A DNA stretch of 64,000 bases. Source: Chitinophagaceae bacterium UBA4411. GTDB taxonomy: Bacteria > Bacteroidota > Bacteroidia > Chitinophagales > Chitinophagaceae. The stretch spans positions 124,001 to 188,000 of the forward strand of contig DGQP01000009.1 in NCBI GenBank assembly GCA_002400415.1, written 5' to 3'. Made by a program: the position numbers and the translations under genes. Under the pieces are notes generated by a model that ran no database searches, was not told where the DNA came from, and saw nothing but the letters and a program-made list of their open reading frames with translations. Shown here piece after piece: positions 26,284 through 35,083 of this stretch. Within the stretch, counting starts at the first letter, position 1. Each line of letters begins with the position of its first letter.

Positions 26284-27075
26284 ATGAAACTAATAACAGC
26301 AACAAGGCTGTTCATGTTAGCAGCCGGTATGCTGCTGGCAGCCTGTAAAAAAGAATACTCCAATAATCCACCCCCGGTTCCTGCTGAAACAAGATTTGAA
26401 AGCAGGTTAGGTGAAGACGGCTATATCAGTTTTGAATATAACACGGACGGCACTGTTAAAAAAGCGGCCGTGGCCAGCGAGGCCTCCCCGGATGACACAA
26501 TAAGATACAGTATCAGCTATGCTGCTGATAAAAGGATCAGCAAAATTGTTAATAATGCTGCCGTGCAATTTGTTCCTGTTTATACCAACGGGGAACTCAG
26601 CCGTGTTGTGATTAAAACAGCCGGCAATGATGAACTGGCTTATACAGACTATGAATACCTGAACGGTTTCCTGAAATCGGCAACGGTTTTTTTCTTGTCT
26701 GGTAACCAGGTAATACCATTTTTCAAAAACAATTTTTTATATGATGCTTCCGGAAATATCAGCCGGTCACAGCTGCTGGGAGCAGACCCCTCGGCCCCGG
26801 GCGGGCTGGCACCGGAAGGAAGTACCAGTTATTTATATGATAATAAAACCAACCCGCTTTATGCAGCAAGAGAATTCCTGCGGATGATATTGATTATGCC
26901 TTCGCCCAATAATACCACAAAGGAAGAAGCTGCTGATAAAAATAACCAGCCGGAAAAAATGAAGGAATACAATTACATATATAATAATAAGAACCTGCCG
27001 CAGTCTGCTGTGCTGACTGAAACCATTCCGGGAAAACCAATACAAACAAAAAATATCAGTTATCATTATCAATAA
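26284..27075 (+). CDS. Lipoprotein of unknown function (DUF4595-like)
   Basis: The start is set at ATG 26284 rather than the upstream TTG 26257, because only this gives a compact lipoprotein signal (MLLAACKKE). The mature 250 residues are beta-rich with repeated strand-turn patterns (FEYNTDGTVKK, SISYAADKRI, DYEYLNGFLKS, NNFLYDASGNI), like the DUF4595 or YD-type lipoproteins common in Bacteroidota. It is probably attached to a membrane and surface or periplasm facing. Role unknown. Confidence 0.75.
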   Translation: MKLITATRLFMLAAGMLLAACKKEYSNNPPPVPAETRFESRLGEDGYISFEYNTDGTVKKAAVASEASPDDTIRYSISYAADKRISKIVNNAAVQFVPVYTNGELSRVVIKTAGNDELAYTDYEYLNGFLKSATVFFLSGNQVIPFFKNNFLYDASGNISRSQLLGADPSAPGGLAPEGSTSYLYDNKTNPLYAAREFLRMILIMPSPNNTTKEEAADKNNQPEKMKEYNYIYNNKNLPQSAVLTETIPGKPIQTKNISYHYQ

Positions 27076-27205
27076 TTGTTTTGTGTACATAAGCATAACA
27101 GGGTAATCTCCTTTTTCTAAAGGAGGTTTTGTTTTTGACAGAAGGAAATCCGGCCTGCAGCTGTGAAGCCCGTTCTCAGTAAATTTGCAGACTAAATTGT
27201 AGTAC

Positions 27206-28321
27206 ATGACGATTGCTGTTTTAGGAGCGGGCATGGTGGGAAGAGCCATTGCTTTAGACCTTGCCGCTAATTTCCCGGTTACTTCTTTTGACATTAACGC
27301 GGCTAATCTTGAAGAACTCAACCTCCGCAACCCGGCAATTCATACTGCCGGGGCAGATCTCAGCGATTATAAAAATTATGCCGGCTTGTTAGAACCCTTT
27401 GACGTGGTGGTAACAGCCGTACCCGGGTTTATGGGTTACCAGACACTGGAAGCAGTGATCAATGCCGGAAAAAATGTGGTGGATATTTCTTTCTTTCCTG
27501 AAAATGCGTTGCAACTGGATGTACTTGCTAAAGAAAAAGAAGTTACTGTTATTACTGATTGCGGTGTGGCGCCGGGCATGAGCAATTTTATCCTGGGCCG
27601 TTGCAATGCGGAAATGAAGGTAAAAGCCTTTGAATGCTATGTGGGAGGTCTGCCCAAAGAAAGAAAGCCGCCGTTCCAATACAAAGCACCTTTTTCTCCT
27701 GTGGATGTGATACAGGAATATATCCGCCCGGCAAGATTAGTGGAGGATGGAAAGATCGTGACCAAACCGGCTCTGAGTGAACGGGAGATAATGCAGTTTG
27801 ACGAAGTGGGTGAACTCGAAGCATTTAATACTGACGGACTTCGTTCACTGATCTATACGATGAGCCACATCCCGGATATGAAAGAAAAAACACTCCGGTA
27901 CCCCGGGCACATTGAGCTCATCAGGGCCTTACAGCAAGCCGGTTTTTTTGATATGACGCCGTTGCATATTAATGATACATCAGTTTCACCACTGGATTTC
28001 ACCTCGAAAATATTGGTGAATGAATGGAAGCTGGGTCCGGAAGAAGAAGAATTCACCGTGATGAAAGTGATAGTAATCGGTAATAATGAAACCATCACAT
28101 ATGATCTGCTGGATCGTTATGACCCCGTAACTAAAACATCTTCGATGGCCCGGACGACGGGGTATACCTGTACCGCTGCGGTGCATCTTATCACGGATAA
28201 ACTATTTACAGAAAAAGGGGTGTTTCCGCCTGAGCTGATCGGTCATCGCAAAGATTGCTTTGATTTTGTGCTGGATTATTTAAAAGCAAGGAATGTGATC
28301 TGGAGGAAATCTGCAAAGTAA
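27206..28321 (+). CDS. Saccharopine dehydrogenase-family oxidoreductase
   Basis: A 371-residue protein with an N-terminal Rossmann motif (VLGAGMVGRAIA), FDIN for the acidic ribose contact, a substrate half containing DCGVAPGMSNFILG and YVGGLP, and RYPGH later, as in lysine/saccharopine dehydrogenases. Members act on amino-acid imines, for example in lysine degradation (L-lysine 6-dehydrogenase) or saccharopine cleavage. Which reaction applies is not decided by sequence. Monocistronic. Confidence 0.85.
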   Translation: MTIAVLGAGMVGRAIALDLAANFPVTSFDINAANLEELNLRNPAIHTAGADLSDYKNYAGLLEPFDVVVTAVPGFMGYQTLEAVINAGKNVVDISFFPENALQLDVLAKEKEVTVITDCGVAPGMSNFILGRCNAEMKVKAFECYVGGLPKERKPPFQYKAPFSPVDVIQEYIRPARLVEDGKIVTKPALSEREIMQFDEVGELEAFNTDGLRSLIYTMSHIPDMKEKTLRYPGHIELIRALQQAGFFDMTPLHINDTSVSPLDFTSKILVNEWKLGPEEEEFTVMKVIVIGNNETITYDLLDRYDPVTKTSSMARTTGYTCTAAVHLITDKLFTEKGVFPPELIGHRKDCFDFVLDYLKARNVIWRKSAK

Positions 28322-28413
28322 GAGTTGGCCACGAATGCACGAATAGCACCAATTATTAGAAACAAGCAGGGGCTGATGATGGCTTATTAGGAGTGATGTC
28401 TGCTTATTGGTAA

Positions 28414-28440
28414 CAAAAAAGCGCCTCAGTCCAAGGCGCT
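28414..28440 (-). terminator. Intrinsic terminator for nfu
   Basis: Arms AGCGCCT (28420-28426) and AGGCGCT (28434-28440), followed in - strand sense by T6. It is 40 bases beyond the nfu stop. Confidence 0.8.
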
Positions 28441-28478
28441 CTAACTATTTAAGTTCCCCTTTCAGGGGGACTGGGGGT

Positions 28479-29075
28479 TTACTCAGCTTCCGCCACCACT
28501 TCTTTTACTTCAGGGATCATTCGTTTCATCATGCCTTCAATACCGGCTTTCAGGGTGATCATCGAAGAAGGGCAACCACTGCAACTTCCCTGCATGGCTA
28601 AATTTACCGTACCGGCTTCATAGCTTTTGAATTGGATAGCGCCGCCATCCATTTCCACAGCCGGGCGAACATAGTTATCGAGCAATTCTTTGATACGTTT
28701 TACCACATCGTCATCATCCGCTTCAACTTCATTGCTGCTGGCTTGTTTTACTGCAGCCAGTTCTTCTTCATTGATCACGGCTTTACCTTCTTCCAGGTAA
28801 TCTTTCAGGAATTGGCGGATAGAGGGAATCACGTCCTGCCAGTCGGTTTCCCCGGTCTTGGTCAGGGTTACAAAATTGCTGGCTACAAATACGGCTCTGA
28901 TAAAAGGAAAGCCGAATAATTCCGTGGCAAGCGGCGAAGGTTTCGCACTTTCAGCATCCGGGAAATCAATGCTTTTACCGGGATATAAGAGCTTGTTAGC
29001 CACAAACTTCATGGTCTCCGGGTTCGGGGTCATTTCAGTATAGATACTGATGACGGGATTGCCTGTTTTGATCAT
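28479..29075 (-). CDS. Nfu-type iron-sulfur cluster carrier
   Basis: A 198-residue protein with an N-terminal Nfu_N domain (YTEMTPNPETMKFVANK, then FGFPFIRAVFVASNFVTLTK) and a C-terminal NifU-like domain holding the cluster-binding CSGCPSS. Two such domains match eukaryotic and Bacteroidota Nfu. It assembles or delivers 4Fe-4S clusters to apo-proteins in the cytosol. It lies alone between convergent neighbours. Confidence 0.93.
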   Translation of the reverse strand: MIKTGNPVISIYTEMTPNPETMKFVANKLLYPGKSIDFPDAESAKPSPLATELFGFPFIRAVFVASNFVTLTKTGETDWQDVIPSIRQFLKDYLEEGKAVINEEELAAVKQASSNEVEADDDDVVKRIKELLDNYVRPAVEMDGGAIQFKSYEAGTVNLAMQGSCSGCPSSMITLKAGIEGMMKRMIPEVKEVVAEAE

Positions 29076-29199
29076 AGCTCAGAATTTGATACACAAAAGT
29101 AACAAGAAATAAGCAGGCTTGTTTACGAAGGCGGGAAAGGAATTGAGGGAAACCCGTAAGTCCGCATGACAATAGTTTGCCAGGACATATACTTTCCGG

Positions 29200-29922
29200 C
29201 TACTCCTTAAACTTCCCCGTTTTTTTCAAATAGCGGATAAGGATGTAGACCAGCAGGAGAGCTCCTAGGATAATGCCGCCGAGGATATTTCTTTGCTGTT
29301 CATCGTGGCCGGTCAGTTCGGGATAATTAAGTAACAAGAGCAGGGTGATACCGATCAGCCAGATAAATTGTGTGGTATGTTCTTTCAGGATCCATCTTTT
29401 CCAGTTGAATTCCATGCTGCCAAATGTTGCACCAATGCCGTTCAGGTTTGGAATCCACCGGTTTACTTTTTTGCAATATTCATCAAAACCGGCACCGAAT
29501 TTTCCCCGGAGAAAATTTTCTTCAGCCAATACGATGGCCTGGTAAATGAACAGGAAAACGGGAATCATGATGGCGGTATAGAATAAAGAATTAGCCAGAA
29601 TACCTACTCCCAGCAACATTAAAATATTGCCTACATATAATGGGTTACGGCAGTGGGTGAAGATTCCCTCCGTTACCAGCCCCTCAGCATAGGGTTTGCC
29701 TTCTTTGCCTCCCCGCACGATATAAGCAAGACCTATGGTCAGCCCCCGGATGAGCTGGCCGAGGCAGGTAATAAACAAACCAATGGCGATGGGCCATATA
29801 TAATAATATTCACCGAAATACTCCCTGGAAAATAATGGCCAGGAAGGAATGAACAGAGCTCCGTAAAAAAGGATAAATATCCAGTTACGGTATTTGAAAA
29901 AGAAATTCCCGATCGCTACCAT
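29200..29922 (-). CDS. Isoprenylcysteine/phospholipid methyltransferase-like membrane protein
   Basis: A 240-residue integral membrane protein with 5-6 hydrophobic segments. It has the family signature VTEGIFTHCRNPLYVGN (the H..RNPxY pattern) and EENFLRGKFGAGFDEYCKKVNRWIP, as in ICMT/PEMT enzymes that use S-adenosylmethionine at the membrane. The actual acceptor is unknown; bacterial members often methylate lipids or small molecules. Confidence 0.85.
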   Translation of the reverse strand: MVAIGNFFFKYRNWIFILFYGALFIPSWPLFSREYFGEYYYIWPIAIGLFITCLGQLIRGLTIGLAYIVRGGKEGKPYAEGLVTEGIFTHCRNPLYVGNILMLLGVGILANSLFYTAIMIPVFLFIYQAIVLAEENFLRGKFGAGFDEYCKKVNRWIPNLNGIGATFGSMEFNWKRWILKEHTTQFIWLIGITLLLLLNYPELTGHDEQQRNILGGIILGALLLVYILIRYLKKTGKFKE

Positions 29923-30006
29923 AGAAAGAGTTTTTTTCGCACAGAGGATAAAGAGAGAAAGAGTTTTTTGTTCCTTCTTTCGTTTGTTTGCCTTTGAGCG
30001 GTATAT

Positions 30007-30390
30007 TCATTTTGCATAGTTATTAAAAAGCCGGGTAATTCCATTTTTTAATAACTCTTCATTAAAATTTATTAATAGCCCGACCTTCAGTTTAGTAAGC
30101 CGGAGATGATTAAGCGGTTTCTTTTTGAAAAAAGGGGTAATAGTCTCAACAGATTTTAGTTCAACAATTACCTTTTTTTCTACCAATAAATCAATTCTGA
30201 ATCCCACATCCATTTTTATGTCCTCATATATAACCGGTAATGGTACCTGTCTTTGGGAAAACAGCCCTCTTTTGGTTAATTCGTAATGAAGAACTTCTTC
30301 ATAGACAGATTCCAATAAACCGGGTCCTAATTCCTTGTGAATTTTAACTGATGCATCAACGATTTCGCCTGTTATTTCATTTATTTCCAT
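30007..30390 (-). CDS. GxxExxY family protein
   Basis: The start is taken at ATG 30388-30390 (the upstream TTG is less likely), giving about 127 residues. The defining signature GPGLLESVYEEVL is present. It is followed by GFRIDLLVEKKVIVELKSVE (a nuclease-like D..E.K arrangement) and LKVGLLINF. The family resembles PD-(D/E)XK nucleases, but its function is not established. It stands alone upstream of the ICMT-like gene. Confidence 0.85.
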   Translation of the reverse strand: MEINEITGEIVDASVKIHKELGPGLLESVYEEVLHYELTKRGLFSQRQVPLPVIYEDIKMDVGFRIDLLVEKKVIVELKSVETITPFFKKKPLNHLRLTKLKVGLLINFNEELLKNGITRLFNNYAK

Positions 30391-30441
30391 ACCCAAAATA
30401 AATTACTCATTTTCTCTTTTCACTCCGGGCGATATTCTCCG

Positions 30442-31176
30442 TTATTTTTTTGTTGCAATGATTCCCGCGAAATTATACCACTTGAAAAAAACCTCGCAAT
30501 GTGCAAATCCCTGGTCACGCAGCAGGGTGATATTCTCACTTAGTTTATAAGGAACCAGTACATTTTCCAGGGCCTCTCTTTTTTGAGAGATTTCCATCTC
30601 GCTGTAATTATTGCGGCGTTTATAATTATAATAATAATCAATAAAGTCACGGTTGAAATTACTTTCTTCAGCCAATATCTTTTCCACCAGGATCAGCACC
30701 CCGCCCGGGTTCAGGCCATCGTAAATATTTTTTAATAAACGTTCCCGGTAAATAGGGCGTACGAATTGCAGGGTAAGGCATAATACAACAACAGAAGCAT
30801 TTTCTATTTTTACACCCTGGCCAAGGTCGGAACAACGCAATTCATAATGACGTGTAAAACCCAGCTCCATCAATTTTGATTTGCATTTGTCCAGCATTTC
30901 CTGTGAATCATCCACCCCGATGAAACGGATATTCTGGTCTACCATGGTATCCATACCGATCATGGTGGTGCCGGTGGAACACCCGAGATCATATACAAAA
31001 CTGCCTTCGGCCGCATGATCAGCAGCCAGTTCGGCCATCATGCGCTGGATTTCGCCATAAAAGGGAACCGAGCGGTTGACCATATCATCAAATACTTTGG
31101 CTACGTTGGCACCAAATTTAAAATCGCTGGCTTTTTCTATTTCGCCTTTGAAAACCTCATCTTTGCCCATGATCAT
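30442..31176 (-). CDS. cmoA: Carboxy-S-adenosylmethionine synthase (CmoA)
   Basis: A 244-residue Rossmann methyltransferase with FDDMVNRSVPFYGEIQRMM, the SAM motif VYDLGCSTGTT, then LVEKI and the hydrophobic LTLQFV. These match CmoA, which makes carboxy-SAM from prephenate and SAM for cmo5U34 tRNA modification. No cmoB is visible nearby. Start ATG at 31176; a second in-frame ATG two codons later (31168-31170) is equally possible. Confidence 0.85.
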   Translation of the reverse strand: MIMGKDEVFKGEIEKASDFKFGANVAKVFDDMVNRSVPFYGEIQRMMAELAADHAAEGSFVYDLGCSTGTTMIGMDTMVDQNIRFIGVDDSQEMLDKCKSKLMELGFTRHYELRCSDLGQGVKIENASVVVLCLTLQFVRPIYRERLLKNIYDGLNPGGVLILVEKILAEESNFNRDFIDYYYNYKRRNNYSEMEISQKREALENVLVPYKLSENITLLRDQGFAHCEVFFKWYNFAGIIATKK

Positions 31177-31251
31177 TATTTTTAAAGTGGCACAAAGTAC
31201 GCCATTTTACAGCGTAATGAACGAACCACCCTCAATTTGCGTAATAAGGAT

Positions 31252-31614
31252 ATGAAGAAAATGTACCACCTGGGCAACTGCAGTACCTGCCAGGCTATTA
31301 TTAAAGAAACACAGGTTGATAAGAAGGGCTTTGTCCTGCAGGATATCAAGTTTGAAAAAATAACAGCCGCCCAACTGGATGAAATGGAAAAAATGGCCGG
31401 CTCTTATGAATCTTTATTCAGCCGCCGGGCCATGAAGTACAAGGAACTTGGGTTAAAAGACAAAAAACTGGCAGAAAAAGACTACCGCCGGTTTATCCTG
31501 GATGAATATACTTTCCTGAAGCGGCCTGTTACTATCATTAACGATAAAATCTTTATCGGGAATGATAAAAAAACAGTGGAAACCCTGAAGCAGGCAGTCC
31601 ATCAGCTAAGATGA
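31252..31614 (+). CDS. ArsC/Spx-type thioredoxin-fold protein
   Basis: About 120 residues from ATG 31252 (the upstream TTG is not needed). A CxxC-like LGNCSTCQ lies at the start, with the ArsC-fold landmarks FEKITAAQLDEM, LFSRRAMKYKELGL and RPVTIINDKIFIG. The family covers arsenate reductases and Spx/MgsR-type regulators; sequence alone does not separate them. It is divergent from cmoA and overlaps the 3' end of the AspT-type gene by 9 bases. Confidence 0.82.
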   Translation: MKKMYHLGNCSTCQAIIKETQVDKKGFVLQDIKFEKITAAQLDEMEKMAGSYESLFSRRAMKYKELGLKDKKLAEKDYRRFILDEYTFLKRPVTIINDKIFIGNDKKTVETLKQAVHQLR

Positions 31615-33276
31615 TAATAGTAATATCAGCAACTGTGCACCAAGGATCCGTAAAATCATCGTAAGCGGGTAAACGGTTGCATAAGTTAAGGAGGGGATAT
31701 CACCTTTTGCCATTTGCATAGAAAAAGCCAGCGCAGGCGGATCGGTACTGGCCCCTGCAAGCAATCCGCATATTTCGAAATAGGTTTTTTTGAATACATA
31801 CTTGGCAATAATTCCTACCAGGAGCAACGGTACCATTGTTATGGTAATACCCATGCCCACCCACATCCACGCATCCCCGCTTTTAAAGGCTTCTCCCAGG
31901 CTGTGCCCACTACTCAATCCAACACTGGCAAGAAACAAGGTAATACCCATTTCTCTTACCATCAGGTTGGCGCTGTTGGTGGTGTAATTGTTAAGATAAA
32001 GCCGGTTGCCGAACTTACTGAGTAATAAGGCAACAATTAACGGACCACCGGCAAGGCCGATTTTAACCGGTACCGGCATATTGGGAAAAGATAAAGGAAT
32101 GCTGCCCAGAATGGCGCCCAATACAATACCTATGAAAATAGGGGCAAGGTCAGGTACTTCCAGCCTTTTTAATGAATTGCCCAGCGCATCAGATACTTTC
32201 TTTACTATTTCTTTTGTGCCCACCACTTTAATATTATCTCCCAGCTGAAGTATGATATCACCATGAGGAACCATTTCAATACCTGCCCTGCTCAGGCGGG
32301 TCAGCGTAAAGCCCGGTTCATGTAATTCTTTAATATCACCCAGTCTTTTGTGAGTGATTTCACTGCGTGTAACCACAACAATCCGTGATACCAGCTCACT
32401 GTTAGGATTTTCTTTCAGGTTGGCATCAGATACGGAGCCAATGATGATTTTCAGCTGGCTGAGACAGCGTTGCGGTGCCACAATCAGCAGCACGTCATTC
32501 ATGTGCAAAATTGTATCCGGAGAAGGTGTGATGATATTGCCCTGTTGCAGCAATCTTGAAATAACGATATGCTCTTTCACCAGGTCAAACACACTCCTGA
32601 TAGGTTCCCCGTCCAGCTGTTTATTCTCGAGCCGGAGGTGAACAGATACAGGAGTATCAGCGTTCAGGGTTACTGTCTTATTGAATTTTTCAATCTCTTC
32701 GTCAACATTTACCCTGAAAATCCATTTTAAAAGAATAATCGAAAAGATAATTCCGAAAACACCAAAAGGATATAACAGGGCATACGCAACTGTAATAAGG
32801 GAGTTTGAATTACCACTGATATGCAAATCACTGAGTGCGGTTTGGGCGGCACCAAGACCCGGGGTGTTCGTTACGGAACCACTCATAATACCTGTCATGA
32901 TCGGGGCAGGTGTTTTCGTTAAGAAGTGATAACCGATAGTAATACCAATACCCAATATGACTACTGATGCTGCCAGGATATTGGTGGCAAGTGCATTTTT
33001 CTTCAGGGAAGAAAAGAAACCGGGCCCCACCTGCAGCCCAATACAATACACAAACAATATGAGACCAAACTCTTTTAAGAAATGCTCAAGTTCTTTATTA
33101 ATCGTAATGCCGAGATAAGAGAACAGGAGCCCCATAAACAATATCCATGTCACACCGAGTGAGATGCCGAATAGCTTGATCCGTCCCAGCCATGTTCCAA
33201 TCGCAATAACCAGTCCGTATACAATGACTGTCTGAGCGATACTTTCCTGCAGGAATAATTGTGTAAACCAATTCAT
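31606..33276 (-). CDS. AspT/YidE-type putative transporter with RCK_C domains
   Basis: A 556-residue protein with about 10 membrane segments split into two halves (TGIMSGSVTNTPGLGAA in the first, LAGASTDPPALAF in the second). Two soluble RCK_C (TrkA-C) domains lie between them (about 200-370, for example GDNIKVVGTKE). This layout is that of aspartate:alanine exchangers and their many unstudied relatives. The substrate is unknown. Confidence 0.88.
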   Translation of the reverse strand: MNWFTQLFLQESIAQTVIVYGLVIAIGTWLGRIKLFGISLGVTWILFMGLLFSYLGITINKELEHFLKEFGLILFVYCIGLQVGPGFFSSLKKNALATNILAASVVILGIGITIGYHFLTKTPAPIMTGIMSGSVTNTPGLGAAQTALSDLHISGNSNSLITVAYALLYPFGVFGIIFSIILLKWIFRVNVDEEIEKFNKTVTLNADTPVSVHLRLENKQLDGEPIRSVFDLVKEHIVISRLLQQGNIITPSPDTILHMNDVLLIVAPQRCLSQLKIIIGSVSDANLKENPNSELVSRIVVVTRSEITHKRLGDIKELHEPGFTLTRLSRAGIEMVPHGDIILQLGDNIKVVGTKEIVKKVSDALGNSLKRLEVPDLAPIFIGIVLGAILGSIPLSFPNMPVPVKIGLAGGPLIVALLLSKFGNRLYLNNYTTNSANLMVREMGITLFLASVGLSSGHSLGEAFKSGDAWMWVGMGITITMVPLLLVGIIAKYVFKKTYFEICGLLAGASTDPPALAFSMQMAKGDIPSLTYATVYPLTMILRILGAQLLILLLSS

Positions 33277-33391
33277 ATAAAGAAATTATGTACAAAAATA
33301 TTTATATAATTATTTATCGGCGATGACGCCTGTCATCTTATGTACAGATACTCGTCGTTACCGTTTCTGATGTGCATTAGCTCTTATCTTA

Positions 33392-33898
33392 TTAGCTTTT
33401 CTTTTTTATGATCTTAATATTTTTTACCGATTCTTTTCTCATAATAAGCATAGGTACAATCACACCTACAGAAATGCTTACCAGTATAAAAAGTACTTTA
33501 ATTCCGTTGTTTACAGTTTCAGCCAGCACCTGGTTGTAGTCGGGGGCTTTTGTATCTCCGGCCAGTTTTATAAGTCCCAGCATCATCCTGTAAGCTAAAA
33601 TACCGGGTATCATCGGGATAATACCCGGTATATAAATAATGAGCGGCGGCGTATGTACAAAATGGGCAAAAGGGATACTTAAGAAACCTATCAGTGCGGC
33701 TCCGCACAGGCAGGCCATAACAATACTGAATCCCAGCCCCAGTAACAAGAACTTGGTAAATACAACAATGCCCCCGAGTAAAAAAATAGTCAGTAATGTT
33801 CGCCTCGGAACATTAAACAAAGCGGCGAAACCTAATGCGGCAACACCGCCCCAGATAAACTTCGAAGAAAGTGTTATCCAATCCATTTTAAAATCCAT
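33392..33898 (-). CDS. Threonine/serine exporter ThrE, second half (ThrE_2)
   Basis: A 168-residue protein with four to five membrane segments and the small ThrE_2 (DUF3815) pattern, including PLIIYIPGIIPMIPGILAYRMM. In split ThrE systems it pairs with the ThrE_1 protein, whose gene is immediately upstream and overlaps by 11 bases (33888-33898). Together they export threonine or serine. Confidence 0.88.
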   Translation of the reverse strand: MDFKMDWITLSSKFIWGGVAALGFAALFNVPRRTLLTIFLLGGIVVFTKFLLLGLGFSIVMACLCGAALIGFLSIPFAHFVHTPPLIIYIPGIIPMIPGILAYRMMLGLIKLAGDTKAPDYNQVLAETVNNGIKVLFILVSISVGVIVPMLIMRKESVKNIKIIKKKS

Positions 33899-34670
33899 AA
33901 ATCAGCGTTGCCGTCAGTACGCCTAAAGCAATGCTGAATGAAAAAATCAAACCGTTAACACCCCTGGTAATGCCGTTTTGGATATTACCATCAACAATAT
34001 CTGATATAGAATTGATCAGGGGTACACCCGGAATAAGAAATAACACGGACGTAACGAAAGCATGATTACCCGCATCACCCAAGCCAGTTTTTACTGCTAA
34101 ACCAGCAACTAAGGCAGCCACAGAAGAAGCAAAATACACACAGAGATAGGGATTAAAATTTGCTTTGACTGCTTCCTGCCTGATGAACAAACCGCTAAAG
34201 GAGGCAAGAAATACAAATAGCATATCAATTATGCTTCCGTCAGCAAGCCTGCAAAAGCCTGCTCCGGCAAAGCCTACAAATGTCAGAATTGCCAGTCTCG
34301 GGTAATGAGGAAGTGCGGACAGGCGGTTCAGTTCTGTCTCAATTTCATCAGGGCTCCAGTTTTCTTCAATTACCCGCCAGCTCATACGGCTGATACCGCT
34401 GATGATGCTGAAGTTGACAATATGAGGCGGAGTCTTTTTAAGACTGCTGAATACAGCATTATCCTGGTCGTCAAAAAGGGTTAAAGTAATAACCCGCTGG
34501 CTGATGTGCATATCGGCCTGGTATTCAAAAGCACCGGCAATACGGTTCACAGTAGTACGAATCCTGCCGGTATTGGCGCCGGTACTCATCAGCAGGGTGG
34601 CCACCCTGAGTAATATAGTTCCGCAGCGGCTGATAGTGTCGGATTTTAAAGTAGTTATTGACTCATCCAT
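33888..34670 (-). CDS. Threonine/serine exporter ThrE, first half (ThrE_1)
   Basis: A 260-residue protein with a soluble N-terminal region (GANTGRIRTTVNRIA, HISQRVITLTLFDD) and about five C-terminal membrane segments (LIPGVPLINSISDIVDGNI). These match the DUF1212/ThrE_1 family. Together with the overlapping ThrE_2 gene it would form a complete amino-acid exporter. Start ATG at 34668-34670. Confidence 0.9.
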   Translation of the reverse strand: MDESITTLKSDTISRCGTILLRVATLLMSTGANTGRIRTTVNRIAGAFEYQADMHISQRVITLTLFDDQDNAVFSSLKKTPPHIVNFSIISGISRMSWRVIEENWSPDEIETELNRLSALPHYPRLAILTFVGFAGAGFCRLADGSIIDMLFVFLASFSGLFIRQEAVKANFNPYLCVYFASSVAALVAGLAVKTGLGDAGNHAFVTSVLFLIPGVPLINSISDIVDGNIQNGITRGVNGLIFSFSIALGVLTATLIYGF

Positions 34671-35019
34671 ACGAAAAAATCGTTTTTAAAATAATAAACA
34701 TGTAAAACCCGGTACAATAAATACAATTTTTTCGGAACCCGTCAAATGTATACAGGAAATAAACAAAGAACGAATGCCTGATTAAGCATTCGTTCTTTGG
34801 TAGGGGTATTTTTATCTGTTCTTCGTCTTTTATCCATTGTTGCATAAAAAGCCTGACATGTTCAGTTCTTTTTTCTGCAGGAGTTCTTTTGTTCTTTATC
34901 GTGAATGCGTTGAACATTGCTTTAAGAAAATATCAGCAGCAATAAGATCAAAAACGATGGCCGGTATAAGGATGTGCAGGTAAAGCCTGTTTAGTCCGAA
35001 ATAATAAACAACTTACAAT
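34671..35019. other. Intergenic stretch with a strong palindrome
   Basis: About 350 bases between thrE and the PEPCK terminator. It holds a perfect 13-base inverted repeat (34765-34777 and 34786-34798, 8-base loop) without a clear T-run on either side. An open frame of 84 codons crosses it on the - strand but is not convincing past residue 45. Confidence 0.5.
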
Positions 35020-35051
35020 AAACTGGCAGCGGGTAACCCGCCACCAGTTTT
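35020..35051 (-). terminator. Intrinsic terminator for PEPCK gene
   Basis: Arms AAACTGGxxxCGGGT and ACCCGxxxCCAGTTT, followed in - strand sense by TTTATTGT. It lies 33 bases after the pckG stop. Confidence 0.7.
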
Positions 35052-35083
35052 ATTGTTTGTAAACGGCAGGCAATCGGAAGAGG

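Noticed and set aside
33322..33337. GATGAC/GTCATC hairpin as terminator
   Set aside because: Short stem without a following T-run on either strand.
34663..34917. An 84-codon frame on the - strand with a plausible N-terminal 45 residues
   Set aside because: It overlaps the thrE start, reads through a 13-bp perfect palindrome and ends in unlikely sequence. It might be a decayed small gene, but support is too thin.
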